DNA of 64,000 nt from Saccharospirillum sp. MSK14-1 (GTDB lineage: Bacteria; Pseudomonadota; Gammaproteobacteria; Pseudomonadales; Natronospirillaceae). A program made the position numbers and the translations under genes. Where the stretch lies: the NCBI RefSeq assembly GCF_003054965.1, contig NZ_MIES01000002.1:1-64000 (forward strand), given 5' to 3'. Of this stretch, positions 19,638 through 28,249 are shown in pieces. Position 1 is the stretch's first letter, and each line of letters opens with the position of its first letter. Under the pieces are notes generated by a model. It did no database searches, was not told the origin of the DNA, and saw only the letters and a program-made list of their open reading frames with translations.

Positions 19638-20510
19638 ATGGCTCATTCCGACTTCCGGCTGGTCATCATCAGCGGACGCTCAGGCTCGGGTAAGAGTACC
19701 GTCCTGAACGCGCTCGAAGACGCCGGCTTCAATTGCATCGACAACCTGCCGCCAGCGCTGCTGCCCGAACTGGTTCACTGGATGACGGCCAGTGCCGCTC
19801 AGCCGGACGTCGCCGTTTGTATCGACGCGCGGGTTGCTTCAGATGCCATCAGTGGCTTGCCAGCCATTTTGAAATCTCTGCCGGAAACATTGCAGCCGGA
19901 CATTCTTTATCTGGATGCCGAAGAAACCATATTGCTGCAACGTTTCTCCGCAACACGACGCAAGCACCCGCTCACCAACGCCGACCGGTCGTTAGCGGAA
20001 GCCATCGCTGTGGAAGGCGAATTACTGGCTCCGGTGGCCAACCTGGCGAGCTTGAAAATCGACACCAGTGGTTTGTCATTGCAGGAACTGCGCGATCAGG
20101 TTCGCCAGCGACTGATCGATAAACCAGGCGGCATTGCGCTGCAGTTTCTATCCTTCGGTTTTAAACACGGCGTACCGCGTGATGCCGACCTCGTGTTCGA
20201 TGTGCGTTGCCTGCCGAATCCGTATTGGGATAAATCGCTGCGCATGTTTACTGGCAAAGACGAACCCATTCAGGCGTTCCTAAGAGCCTCCCCGGCGGTT
20301 ACTGAGATGTTCGAAGACATCCGCCGCTTCCTCGACCGCTGGTTGCATCAATACGAAGCCAACCAACGCTCCTACTTAACCGTAGCAATCGGCTGCACCG
20401 GCGGTCAGCACCGCAGTGTCTTCCTGGCCGAGCAGCTGCACCAAACCTTTGCCAGTGGCAACGCCAACGTTCAGTTGCGCCACCGTGACATGGGAAATGA
20501 CCAGGCGTGA
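19638..20510 (+). CDS. rapZ: RNase adapter protein RapZ
   Basis: The 290-residue protein has an N-terminal P-loop domain (IISGRSGSGKSTVLNALED, residues 11-29) and the C-terminal domain with FLSFGFKHGVPRDADLVFDVRCLPNPYW and the GCTGGQHRSV signature. In E. coli RapZ senses glucosamine-6-phosphate and guides RNase E to the sRNA GlmZ; in pseudomonads the RNA target is less clear. The gene sits in the conserved ptsN-rapZ-ptsO order and overlaps ptsO by 4 bp (GTGA). Confidence 0.96.
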   Translation: MAHSDFRLVIISGRSGSGKSTVLNALEDAGFNCIDNLPPALLPELVHWMTASAAQPDVAVCIDARVASDAISGLPAILKSLPETLQPDILYLDAEETILLQRFSATRRKHPLTNADRSLAEAIAVEGELLAPVANLASLKIDTSGLSLQELRDQVRQRLIDKPGGIALQFLSFGFKHGVPRDADLVFDVRCLPNPYWDKSLRMFTGKDEPIQAFLRASPAVTEMFEDIRRFLDRWLHQYEANQRSYLTVAIGCTGGQHRSVFLAEQLHQTFASGNANVQLRHRDMGNDQA

Positions 20511-20776
20511 TTCAAGAACAACTCACTATCATCAACAAACTGGGACTGCACGCGCGCGCTGCCGCCAAACTGGTGGGCGTGGCAGGCCAATATGAAAGCC
20601 ACATCACTCTGCGCAAGGACGGTCGTGAAGCCGATGCCAAAAGCATCATGTCGGTGATGATGCTGGCCGCCAGTCAAGGCAGCGACCTGACGGTAGACAT
20701 CGATGGTCCCGATGCCGCCGAAGCCTGGACCGCCATCCTGGCGTTGGTGCAGGATCGCTTTGGCGAAGCTGAATAA
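20507..20776 (+). CDS. ptsO: Nitrogen phosphotransferase phosphocarrier NPr
   Basis: The 89-residue HPr-like protein has phospho-acceptor His15 in NKLGLHARAAAKLV. The serine-46-type region AKSIMSVMMLAASQGSDL is also typical. NPr relays phosphate from PtsP to PtsN. It starts with GTG overlapping the rapZ stop, and no in-frame ATG exists before the essential N-terminal strand. It is the last gene of the rpoN-hpf-ptsN-rapZ-ptsO cluster, followed by a weak terminator-like hairpin. Confidence 0.95.
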   Translation: MIQEQLTIINKLGLHARAAAKLVGVAGQYESHITLRKDGREADAKSIMSVMMLAASQGSDLTVDIDGPDAAEAWTAILALVQDRFGEAE

Positions 20777-20795
20777 CGGGCTTGTGCCTGTTTTT
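20777..20795 (+). terminator. Weak terminator-like hairpin after ptsO
   Basis: CGGGC-TTGT-GCCTG (20777-20790) forms a short 5-bp stem including one G-T pair, directly followed by TTTTT (20791-20795). The stem is short, so termination may be partial. It separates the ptsO cluster from mgtE. Confidence 0.4.
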
Positions 20796-20887
20796 CATTT
20801 CAGGATTACCAATCGACCTCTTTATTCCCGTTTGAACTAAAGGCTACACTCCTCCTCGATCGCTTACCTCGGCAACCGGGACACCCC

Positions 20888-22246
20888 ATGCCAACCACGC
20901 CGCACCTGGAACAGCACGACCACGACCGCGCCGCTCTGTTACAGGCGTTGGAAGCGGGCGATCTGGATCGGGTACAGCGCTACTGCGATGAAGACCTCGC
21001 GTCAGCTGACCTGGCCCATATTCTTGAGTCCTCACCGGGCCGAATTCGGGAATTGCTGTGGGATTTCCTCAGTGAGGAACGCCAAGGCGCGGTGCTGCCG
21101 CACCTGAATGAAGACCTGCAACAAGCGTTTCTGGCGCAGATGAACGCCCACGAGATTCTGGAGACCACTCAGGATCTCGACCACGACGACCTCGCCGACT
21201 TACTGCAACAGATTCCAGAACCGGTTACGCACCAGGTTCTGTCGTTGATGCCGCCGTCCGATCGGGCGACCGTCGAAGGCTTGCTGGCTTATCCGGAAGA
21301 CACTGCCGGCGGTCTGATGAACACCGACCTGATCACGGTGCGCGCAGACGTCACTCTTGAAACGGTGTTGCGTTATCTGCGTCGTCTGGAGCTGCCTGAT
21401 CATCTGGATTCGCTCTGGGTGGTCAATCGTCAGTTCCGCTATGTCGGCCTGCTGCCGATCACCAAACTGCTGACTCACGCGCCTCAAACCAAGGTGCGGG
21501 AGATCATGAAGGACGACATCGAGGGCATTCCGGCCAGCCTGCACGAAGATCAGGTGGCGCGCCGGTTCGAACGCCTCGATCTGGTTTCCGCGCCCGTGGT
21601 CAACGACACCGGCACCTTGCTCGGCCGCATCACCGTTGACGACGTCGTCGATGTGATACGGGACAGTGCTGACCACACTGTGATGAGCATGGCCGGTCTG
21701 GACGAAGAAGACGACATCTTCGCACCGGTCATCCGCACCACCCGCACGCGCGCTGTCTGGCTGGGCATCAACATGCTGACCGCCTTTATCGCCGCCGCGG
21801 TGATGAGCCAGTTCGAAGCCACCATCGCGCAGATTGTCGCGCTGGCCGTACTCAGCCCGGTCGTTGCCAGCATGGGCGGTATCGCCGGCAGCCAGACGCT
21901 GACAGTGATGATTCGCGGCATGGCCACGGGTCACGTCAAACGCGACAACCTGGGCTGGCTGATCAGCCGCGAACTGGGCTCAGGCGCGGTGAACGGCGTG
22001 CTCTGGGCCAGCATCATTGGTGCCATCACCATCGGCTGGTATCAGGACCCAGACCTGGCCTTGGTGATCGCCGCTGCCATCGTTATTAACCTGTTGGTGG
22101 CCGTCTGTGCTGGTGCCACCCTGCCCTTTCTTCTAAAATCGCTGCACATTGATCCGGCCCTGGCCGGCACCGTCGTGCTGACGACCATCACCGATGTCGT
22201 CGGCTTCCTGACTTTCCTAAGCCTGGCCGCCCTGTTCCTGCTGTAA
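20888..22246 (+). CDS. mgtE: Magnesium transporter MgtE
   Basis: The 452-residue channel has an N-terminal cytosolic MgtE_N superhelix (about residues 35-135), a pair of CBS domains (about 140-260) and five C-terminal membrane helices (about 285-450). PVVASMGGIAGSQTLTVMIRG is the conserved pore-lining segment, and cytosolic acidic residues in the N and CBS domains gate the pore by sensing Mg2+. The length agrees with the family (about 450). It follows the ptsO cluster with a 111-bp gap. I see no M-box riboswitch. Confidence 0.95.
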   Translation: MPTTPHLEQHDHDRAALLQALEAGDLDRVQRYCDEDLASADLAHILESSPGRIRELLWDFLSEERQGAVLPHLNEDLQQAFLAQMNAHEILETTQDLDHDDLADLLQQIPEPVTHQVLSLMPPSDRATVEGLLAYPEDTAGGLMNTDLITVRADVTLETVLRYLRRLELPDHLDSLWVVNRQFRYVGLLPITKLLTHAPQTKVREIMKDDIEGIPASLHEDQVARRFERLDLVSAPVVNDTGTLLGRITVDDVVDVIRDSADHTVMSMAGLDEEDDIFAPVIRTTRTRAVWLGINMLTAFIAAAVMSQFEATIAQIVALAVLSPVVASMGGIAGSQTLTVMIRGMATGHVKRDNLGWLISRELGSGAVNGVLWASIIGAITIGWYQDPDLALVIAAAIVINLLVAVCAGATLPFLLKSLHIDPALAGTVVLTTITDVVGFLTFLSLAALFLL

Positions 22247-22289
22247 ACAGCGATTGCAAACCTGGCCCGGCGGAGACACCGCGCTACTC

Positions 22290-22829
22290 ATGTCTGACCA
22301 CAACCACGATTACAACGACGACCAAGACATCGAATGGGTCAGCAAGACCCAGATGAAACAGGAAATGCATCGCCTGCAAGCCATTGGCGAGCGTTTGCTC
22401 ACGCTGCGCGCCGATCAATTGGCGACCGTGCCTACCAGCGAGACGCTGCAGGCCGCCATTGATGAGAGCCGCCGCATTACTCAAAACGAGGCCCGTCGTC
22501 GCCACCTGCAATACATTGGCAAATTGATGCGCGATGAAGACATCGACGGCATTCAACTGGCGCTGGACCGGCTCGACCCGTCTTCTGAAGTTTTCTTACG
22601 CGAGCAAAATCAGGCCGAACAATGGCGCAGTCGCTTACTGCGCGACAGCGATGCAGAAGCCGCCTGGTTCGAGCAGTTCCCCGAGACCGAGCGACAAGCC
22701 TTCCGCGCTTTGGTGCGCGCTGCACGCAAAGAACAGCCAGAGGACATTGACGATGCGCCGGTTCGCGCCGGTAAGCAGAGCAAACGGCTGTTAAAGTGGA
22801 TTCGAGAAAGCCTGTCCGAGCAATCCTGA
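22290..22829 (+). CDS. darP: Dual-action ribosomal maturation protein DarP (YjgA, DUF615)
   Basis: The 179-residue acidic and basic helical protein of the DUF615 family shows DIEWVSKTQMKQEMHRLQAIGERLLTL at its start, then NEARRRHLQYIGKLMRDED, and a C-terminal GKQSKRLLKWIRE. The R-R-R/Q-YIGKLMR block is characteristic. E. coli YjgA/DarP binds late 50S precursors and helps peptidyl-transferase centre maturation. ATG 22290 is preferred to a TTG 12 codons earlier. In pseudomonads it neighbours pmbA/tldD; here it lies between mgtE and the ECF sigma gene. Confidence 0.93.
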   Translation: MSDHNHDYNDDQDIEWVSKTQMKQEMHRLQAIGERLLTLRADQLATVPTSETLQAAIDESRRITQNEARRRHLQYIGKLMRDEDIDGIQLALDRLDPSSEVFLREQNQAEQWRSRLLRDSDAEAAWFEQFPETERQAFRALVRAARKEQPEDIDDAPVRAGKQSKRLLKWIRESLSEQS

Positions 22830-22849
22830 TCGGAGTCTGGCCATTGCAG

Positions 22850-22877
22850 TGATCCAATGGCCATGGATCAACGTAAA
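22850..22877 (+). promoter_or_regulatory. ECF11-type promoter motif upstream of the ECF sigma gene
   Basis: TGATCC (22850-22855), 16 bp, then CGTAAA (22872-22877) resembles the TGATC/CGTAA promoter recognised by RpoE-like sigma factors paired with ChrR in Rhodobacter. It lies 85-112 bp before the preferred sigma ATG, so autoregulation of the sigma-chrR operon is the likely meaning. The earliest ATG of the frame (22857) falls inside the motif and would be upstream of the transcript start, which argues for a later start codon. Confidence 0.6.
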
Positions 22878-22961
22878 TCGCTGCCATATCAACCGACAAC
22901 AGGTTCTCATATGGCGGGCGCCCCTGTAATCTCGATACTTTCAGCCAAGAAAGCCAGCAAC

Positions 22962-23540
22962 ATGACTGAAGCCAGCCAGGCGGCTCAACAGTGGTCAGAC
23001 TGCCTTGAAGCCGTCGCTCGCCGCCAGGACGTTCCGGCGTTCGAACAACTGTTCAATCATTTCGCACCGCTGATCAAAGCGTTCGCTCTGTCTTCCGGTT
23101 TAAACCGCAGCGGTGATCACCTGCCCGATGAACTGGTGCAGGAAGTTATGTTGGCGGTGTGGCGCAAAGCCGCCACCTTCGATCGCCGTAAAGCGGCGGC
23201 TTCCACATGGATTTTCACCATTGCGCGTAACCAACGCATCGACATGCTGCGCCGTCTGCGCAAACACCAAAATGATTTGCCGGCTGACGACATCTGGGAA
23301 TTAGAAGCCGATTCTGACTTGTTCGGTGAAGTGCGTCAGTCGCGCGTGCAAGATCAGGTACGAGATCGCCTTTCTGACTTGCCGGTCGATCAGCGTCAGG
23401 TGATGGCCAAAGTATTTATGGAGGACAAGAGTCACCAGGAAGTGGCAGAAGAAATGGATTTACCTCTGGGAACCGTTAAAAGCCGGGTTCGACTGGCTAT
23501 GAAGAAATTAAAACTCTCTTTGGAGGCGTTTGACCTATGA
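22962..23540 (+). CDS. ECF RNA polymerase sigma factor, ChrR-linked (ECF11-like)
   Basis: The 192-residue ECF sigma factor has region 2 (AFEQLFNHFAPLIKAFALSSG, then DELVQEVMLAVWRKAATFD and ASTWIFTIARNQRIDMLRRLRK) and region 4 with a helix-turn-helix (KSHQEVAEEMDLPLGTVKSRVRLAMKKLK). The next gene encodes a ChrR-type anti-sigma with a 4-bp overlap (ATGA), which places the pair with the singlet-oxygen/oxidative stress RpoE-ChrR group. I chose ATG 22962 (MTEASQAAQQW) because the earlier ATG at 22857 lies inside the promoter-like motif; ATG 22911 is the alternative. The start is uncertain, the family is not. Confidence 0.88.
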   Translation: MTEASQAAQQWSDCLEAVARRQDVPAFEQLFNHFAPLIKAFALSSGLNRSGDHLPDELVQEVMLAVWRKAATFDRRKAAASTWIFTIARNQRIDMLRRLRKHQNDLPADDIWELEADSDLFGEVRQSRVQDQVRDRLSDLPVDQRQVMAKVFMEDKSHQEVAEEMDLPLGTVKSRVRLAMKKLKLSLEAFDL

Positions 23541-24184
23541 CCCAGTGGCATCCACATCCCGACCAGCTCGTGGAGTTTGCCGCCGGAAGCTGCCGTGCCG
23601 GCGTCAGCATCGCCATCTCGGTGCATCTGCACTACTGCACACAGTGTCGGCAAATGCTCAGCGAACTGGAAAGCACCAGCGCTGTTCTGTTTGAACAACA
23701 AGCTCCGGCTCCCGTGGCCAATACGGCTTTTGCGAGCTTGATGGAGCGTATTGAACGCGAACCAGCGCCGTCTTCGGCGCCTGCGGCTAAGCCGCAGGCG
23801 CCCTCGCGTTTTCCGCGAGCGCTGGCCACTTTGATGCCTGATTCACTGGAACAGTTGGACTGGAATCAGCCCATGAAGAACCTGCGCGTTACGCGTTTGC
23901 TGGACGACGGCGACCTGATCATCGGCTTGCATCATATGAAGGCCGGCGGCCGAGTGCCGAATCATCAGCATCGCGGTGAAGAAATCAGCGTGGTTTTGGA
24001 AGGCGGTTTTTCAGATCAGCTGGGTTCATATGCTGAGGGCGACTTTATTCGCCGCAGCGGAAAAGACACCCACTCCCCTCAAGCCGACGCTCACGAAGAC
24101 TGCCTGATCCTGTCGGTGGTTGAAGCCCCGGTTAAACTGACGGGTCCGTTGGGCTGGATTCTCAATCCCTTTCTGAAAGCCTGA
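23537..24184 (+). CDS. chrR: ChrR-type zinc-binding anti-sigma factor with cupin domain
   Basis: The 215-residue protein has two parts. The N-terminal zinc anti-sigma (ZAS) domain has His30-x3-Cys34-x2-Cys37 (HLHYCTQC) plus an early histidine (His5 or His7). A proline/alanine-rich linker (about 76-92) follows. The C-terminal cupin carries His143, His145, Glu149 and His179, which match the second zinc site of Rhodobacter ChrR. That domain is needed for the response to singlet oxygen in Rhodobacter. The protein should hold the upstream sigma inactive in the cytoplasm until oxidative damage. All metal ligands are present, so it looks functional. It converges on the dehydrogenase gene 14 bp away. 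Confidence 0.92.
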   Translation: MTQWHPHPDQLVEFAAGSCRAGVSIAISVHLHYCTQCRQMLSELESTSAVLFEQQAPAPVANTAFASLMERIEREPAPSSAPAAKPQAPSRFPRALATLMPDSLEQLDWNQPMKNLRVTRLLDDGDLIIGLHHMKAGGRVPNHQHRGEEISVVLEGGFSDQLGSYAEGDFIRRSGKDTHSPQADAHEDCLILSVVEAPVKLTGPLGWILNPFLKA

Positions 24185-24189
24185 AACTG

Positions 24190-24214
24190 GACCGCCGCTT
24201 AAACGGCGGCGGTC
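24190..24214. terminator. Hairpin between chrR and the convergent dehydrogenase gene
   Basis: A perfect 9-bp stem GACCGCCGC (24190-24198) and GCGGCGGTC (24206-24214) has a 7-nt loop that contains the stop codon (24201-24199) of the minus-strand gene. Flanking T-runs are short on both strands (TCTCTTCT on the plus side), so efficiency is uncertain. Confidence 0.5.
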
Positions 24215-27027
24215 TCTTCTCGCGGTTGTGACAACCGATCCAGCACCTCAAACAACGACAGATACGTCAGACCACTGTGGCGGCTCAGGCCAATTTCGCA
24301 CGTCCGACTGGTGGAAATGCCATAGGCACAGCCACTGACAGCGTCGCCCAGCCCACGTAATGCCGAAGCGTTAAGTTCTGGCTGGGTAAAGCCTTTGTCA
24401 CCGGCAAACCCACAACACGCCATGCCATCGGGCTGCACCCAGTCTGGTGTCAGCCGATCAAGAACTCGCGCCAGATTGGACGCGATACCCTGACGCTGCA
24501 CACTGCAGGTGGTGTGAACCGCCACGCGCTGAGGATCGGGCTCGATATGCAAGCGATCGAGTAAGAAGCGGTCAATAAAATCAACGCTGTCATAGAACTG
24601 AATACCGCGCTCACTGGCGGCTTCCCGCACTCGCAAACTGCACGGACTGGTATCGGCCAATACCGGGAAACGCCCACCGCTGGAAATCTCCCACAACTCG
24701 TCCACCAGTTCCTGCCGCTGCTGTTCCGCAATGCTGAAATGCCCTTTGGATTGAAACGGCTGGCCGCAACAGAGACCGCGCGTTGGCTGCGGCATCACCA
24801 CATTCAGCCCCGCTTTACGCAGCACGCTCAACACCGAAGCCGGCAAACTGGACCGGTTCTGATCATCCAACGCCGCACCAAATGTCTGGGAAACACAAGA
24901 GGCCCAATACACCAGTACCTCTCGATCACTGGGGCGGGTCGTTCGATTGGGCGCATAAACCGGGCGTGCTGGGCCAGGTAAGGTCGACAACCACAAAGGT
25001 GTACGACCACCACTGAGCTTGCGAACAGCCCCAGACCAACGCTCCAGTCGCTGCGGACCGGTCAGGCGTTGCATCGACCGCGCCGTCCATAAGCCGGCTC
25101 GGGTAATGCTGGCCAGCGCCGCATAGTGACGCCCCATGGCGCGGGCCAGTCGGGTATAACGATGGTTGCGTTCAGCGCGCAGCTTCAACACCAATTCGCC
25201 CGTATTAATACCCACCGGGCACTGAGCTTCGCACAGACCCGTGGCAGCACAGCTATCAACCGCCTGGTGATCAAAGCGGTCCTGCCAGCCATCGGCCAGG
25301 CCTTCTTCCCGCCTTTGTCGCTGCATTTCACGATGCAGACTGATGCGTTGTCGCGGCGTTAAGGTCAGTTCACGTGACGGACACACCGGCTCACAGAAGC
25401 CACATTCAATACAGGCATCGACCAGGCGATCAGCCTGAGGCATTAATTTGAGATGCTGCAGATGGGCCTGAGGATCGTCGTTAATGATCACGCCGGGGTT
25501 GAGCAAACCTTGCGGATCAAAGAGTTTCTTCAGCGCCTTCATGAGCTTATAAGCGTCTTTACCCCACTCCTGCTCAACAAAAGGCGCCATATTTCGTCCA
25601 GTACCGTGTTCAGCTTTGAGCGAACCACCCAGCGTACCGGTAATGGCATCGGCAACATCGGCCATAAAGGCTTCGTAGCGACGAACTTCGGAGGGGTCAT
25701 CAAACCCCTGAGTGAACACAAAATGCAGATTGCCTTCCAGCGCATGGCCGAAAATGATGGCCTCTTCATAGCCGTGACGATCGAACAAGGCCTGCAAAGT
25801 CGCGACGCCTTCGGCCAGACGTTCTACCGGAAATGCAACATCTTCAATCACCGCCGTTGTGCCAACGGCACGGTGAGCGCCCACCGCCGGAAAGGTGCCC
25901 TTACGCAGGGTCCAGAAGGCGTCGATACGGCGCTTATCACGGGTAAAGCCGGTGCTGTGATTAACGCCTGCGCTATCCAGCACTGCCTGTACGGCCTGAC
26001 AATGCAGATCGAGCTGCTCGAGGGTTTCACCCCGCACGTCCAGCAACAGCAGGCCACCCGGGTCCGGTAATCGCCGGGCAAAGGCAGGCAGACCATCCAT
26101 ATGGGCCACAGCACGCACTGCCCGGCTGTCGAGCAACTCCACCGCATCCACCGGCGCCGCCTTCAGTTGACTGACGGTTTCGGCGCAATGGCTCAGATTA
26201 TCAAAACCCACCATGACCGATGCACGATGTGGCCAGTCAGGCACGGTGTTCAGGCTAACTTCACTGACAAAACCGAGGGTCCCTTCTGAACCCACCATCA
26301 GATGCGTCAGAATGTCGATCGGGTCCTCAAAATCGAGCAACGCATTCAGGCCATAGCCTGTGGTGTTTTTTAACCGATACTTATGGCGCACGCGCTCGGC
26401 CAGCTCTGAACTGCGGTTCAGGCGCAGCGATAGATCTGATATCCCCTTCAACAAGCGGGCGTGACTGCGTCGAAATGCTCGAACGCTGTCTGGGTCGAGG
26501 CTGTCGAGAACCCCTCCATCGGCCAGCACCAGACGCATGCCGGCCAGGGTGTGATAGCTGTTATGGCGGGTGCCACAACACATACCGCTGGCGTTATTGG
26601 CGATAATACCGCCTATCTGACACGCATTGATTGAGGCCGGATCCGGGCCGATCTTGCGGCCAAAATATGCTAACTTTCGATTCGCTTGAGCGCCGATCAA
26701 ACCAGGTTGCAAGTGCACTCGCTCGCCGAGCGGCTCGATCCGGCAACCGCGCCAGTTCGACGTCAGCATCACCAGCACCGAATCGGTTACCGCCTGACCG
26801 GACAACGACGTGCCCGCCGCCCGAAATGTCAGCGGCACCAAAAATCGCCGAGCCTGCTCCAATACGATCAATAATTCCGCTTCGCTGTCGATCTGAACAA
26901 TCAACTGTGGCGTCATGCGATAGAAGCTGGCATCGGTGCCCAGCGCGAACCGCCGGGCCGCATCGGTTATCAACCGCGACGGGGGGATGTGGTCAGTTAA
27001 CGCTTGGTGGAAGGCTGGGATATCCAC
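24199..27027 (-). CDS. FAD-binding/4Fe-4S D-lactate dehydrogenase-type oxidoreductase
   Basis: The 942-residue fusion has three modules. The first is a GlcD/PCMH-type FAD domain (PLTFRAAGTSLSGQAVTDSV, GRKIGPDPASINACQIGGIIANNASGM; about residues 30-250) with an FAD-linked oxidase C domain. The second is two 4Fe-4S motifs (CIECGFCEPVCPS and CAATGLCEAQCP; about 530-605). The third is two CCG-type GlpC-like segments (GLCCGQPF, MACCGFAGDKG). This matches the roughly 940-residue respiratory D-lactate dehydrogenase (Dld-II) of Pseudomonas and, less well, YdiJ-type D-2-hydroxyglutarate dehydrogenase. No lactate permease is nearby. GTG 27027, 7 nt after AAGAGG, is preferred to a GTG two codons earlier. 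Confidence 0.88.
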   Translation of the reverse strand: MDIPAFHQALTDHIPPSRLITDAARRFALGTDASFYRMTPQLIVQIDSEAELLIVLEQARRFLVPLTFRAAGTSLSGQAVTDSVLVMLTSNWRGCRIEPLGERVHLQPGLIGAQANRKLAYFGRKIGPDPASINACQIGGIIANNASGMCCGTRHNSYHTLAGMRLVLADGGVLDSLDPDSVRAFRRSHARLLKGISDLSLRLNRSSELAERVRHKYRLKNTTGYGLNALLDFEDPIDILTHLMVGSEGTLGFVSEVSLNTVPDWPHRASVMVGFDNLSHCAETVSQLKAAPVDAVELLDSRAVRAVAHMDGLPAFARRLPDPGGLLLLDVRGETLEQLDLHCQAVQAVLDSAGVNHSTGFTRDKRRIDAFWTLRKGTFPAVGAHRAVGTTAVIEDVAFPVERLAEGVATLQALFDRHGYEEAIIFGHALEGNLHFVFTQGFDDPSEVRRYEAFMADVADAITGTLGGSLKAEHGTGRNMAPFVEQEWGKDAYKLMKALKKLFDPQGLLNPGVIINDDPQAHLQHLKLMPQADRLVDACIECGFCEPVCPSRELTLTPRQRISLHREMQRQRREEGLADGWQDRFDHQAVDSCAATGLCEAQCPVGINTGELVLKLRAERNHRYTRLARAMGRHYAALASITRAGLWTARSMQRLTGPQRLERWSGAVRKLSGGRTPLWLSTLPGPARPVYAPNRTTRPSDREVLVYWASCVSQTFGAALDDQNRSSLPASVLSVLRKAGLNVVMPQPTRGLCCGQPFQSKGHFSIAEQQRQELVDELWEISSGGRFPVLADTSPCSLRVREAASERGIQFYDSVDFIDRFLLDRLHIEPDPQRVAVHTTCSVQRQGIASNLARVLDRLTPDWVQPDGMACCGFAGDKGFTQPELNASALRGLGDAVSGCAYGISTSRTCEIGLSRHSGLTYLSLFEVLDRLSQPREETAAV

Positions 27028-27065
27028 GGCCACCTCTTGTCAGACCGAAGGGAAAGTAGCACTCA

Positions 27066-27548
27066 TTATGCACCCGCAGCGAGGGTCATTTCGATGTGGG
27101 CAATGCCATCTTCAAGATAGACCGCGCTGCTGGTCATAAAACCAAAGCGACCGTAGAAGGCCTCCAAATGTGCTTGAGCGCCAATGCGGATCGGGTACTC
27201 CGGAAACAGTCGCTGACAGGCGGTTATGGACTCTTGCATCAACGCCTGACCCAGGCCTGTACCACGCTCACTCGGCGCGCTGACCACCCGGCCAATGCTC
27301 GCTGCGCCGTCATAGCTGTCGCCTGGCGCCAGAATGCGCGTCGTGGCGACTAATTGCCCTTGGCGGTAGCCCAGTACATGCCAGGCCTGTTGGTCTTTGC
27401 CGTCCAATTCCTGGTAAGGACAATTCTGTTCGACCACAAAGACCGACATTCTCAAGGCCAGCAGTTCATAGAGTGTGCGGATATCAAGCTGGTCAAAGTC
27501 GACACATTGCCAGATCAGTTCCGATGAGGGTGCCTGTTCAACAATCAC
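27066..27548 (-). CDS. elaA: ElaA-type GNAT N-acetyltransferase
   Basis: The 160-residue GNAT protein of the ElaA group shows ELLALRMSVFVVEQNCPYQELDGKDQQAWHVLG at the N-terminus. The acetyl-CoA pyrophosphate loop is GRVVSAPSERGTGLGQALM (Arg-x-x-Gly-x-Gly type), and AQAHLEAFYGRFGF is conserved. The substrate is unknown. The start is GTG, overlapping the ribE stop by 4 bp (GTGA), so translation is coupled to riboflavin synthase. The neighbouring D-lactate dehydrogenase-type gene on the same strand begins 38 bp downstream of its stop. Confidence 0.9.
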   Translation of the reverse strand: MIVEQAPSSELIWQCVDFDQLDIRTLYELLALRMSVFVVEQNCPYQELDGKDQQAWHVLGYRQGQLVATTRILAPGDSYDGAASIGRVVSAPSERGTGLGQALMQESITACQRLFPEYPIRIGAQAHLEAFYGRFGFMTSSAVYLEDGIAHIEMTLAAGA

Positions 27549-28159
27549 AATTCACCCGCTGCGCGCATGCGTCCTAAGGTATCGACAATGGCCTGAGTCT
27601 GGGCGTCGACTTCTAAATTGATGCGATCCCCAACGGTCACTTCACCAAAGGTGGTGACGTTGAGCGTCTCGGGAATCAGGAAGACATTAAAACGATCTTC
27701 AAGCACGTCACCAATGGTCAGACTGCAGCCATTGAGGCCGACAAAGCCCTTGGAAAACAGATAACGCCGCTGCTCAGGGGTAATGCCGAACCAGATCACG
27801 CAATTATTGGTGGGCCGTTCAATCTCCAGCACCGGCACCATGTTCTGAATATGCCCGGACATGACGTGTCCACCGATATCATCACCAAAGCGGGCAGCGC
27901 GCTCGATGTTCACTGGGTCGCCGTCGTTCAGATCCCCCAGATTGGTCACCCTCAGGCTTTCCATCATCACATCGAAATGAGCACGGCCGGCATTGTCGAC
28001 CTGAGTGACCGTCAAACAGGTGCCATTCAGCGCAATACTGGCACCGGGCGTCAGACCTTCCCGTTGGGCAGGAGTCAGCGGTACAGACAGCGTCCATAAG
28101 TCTTGATGGCGCGCCTCAATGCGCACCGGAGCGGAATTCTGGACAATGCCACTGAACAT
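27545..28159 (-). CDS. ribE: Riboflavin synthase alpha chain
   Basis: The 204-residue enzyme disproportionates two 6,7-dimethyl-8-ribityllumazines to riboflavin. It has two lumazine-binding repeats: MFSGIVQNSAPV...ALNGTCLTVTQVD...ESLRVTNLGDL and GGHVMSGHIQN...LNGCSLTIGDV...FNVFLIPETL. Length and motifs agree with E. coli RibE (RibC), a stand-alone copy outside a rib operon. The 90 bp upstream contain no recognisable FMN riboswitch. It is translationally coupled to elaA downstream. Confidence 0.95.
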   Translation of the reverse strand: MFSGIVQNSAPVRIEARHQDLWTLSVPLTPAQREGLTPGASIALNGTCLTVTQVDNAGRAHFDVMMESLRVTNLGDLNDGDPVNIERAARFGDDIGGHVMSGHIQNMVPVLEIERPTNNCVIWFGITPEQRRYLFSKGFVGLNGCSLTIGDVLEDRFNVFLIPETLNVTTFGEVTVGDRINLEVDAQTQAIVDTLGRMRAAGEL

Positions 28160-28249
28160 AAAACATCACCTTGGCTGGCAAAGGCACCTTTGTACGGTTT
28201 TTCCCTCATGGGCACAAGGTAGAGAGCTTCTGAATCACTTCCCCTTGGC

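Noticed and set aside
20777-20887. Magnesium (M-box) riboswitch upstream of mgtE
   Set aside because: The region is only 111 bp and lacks recognisable M-box elements.
28160-28249. FMN riboswitch upstream of ribE
   Set aside because: The conserved RFN helices and GGGGTGCC-type boxes are not present.
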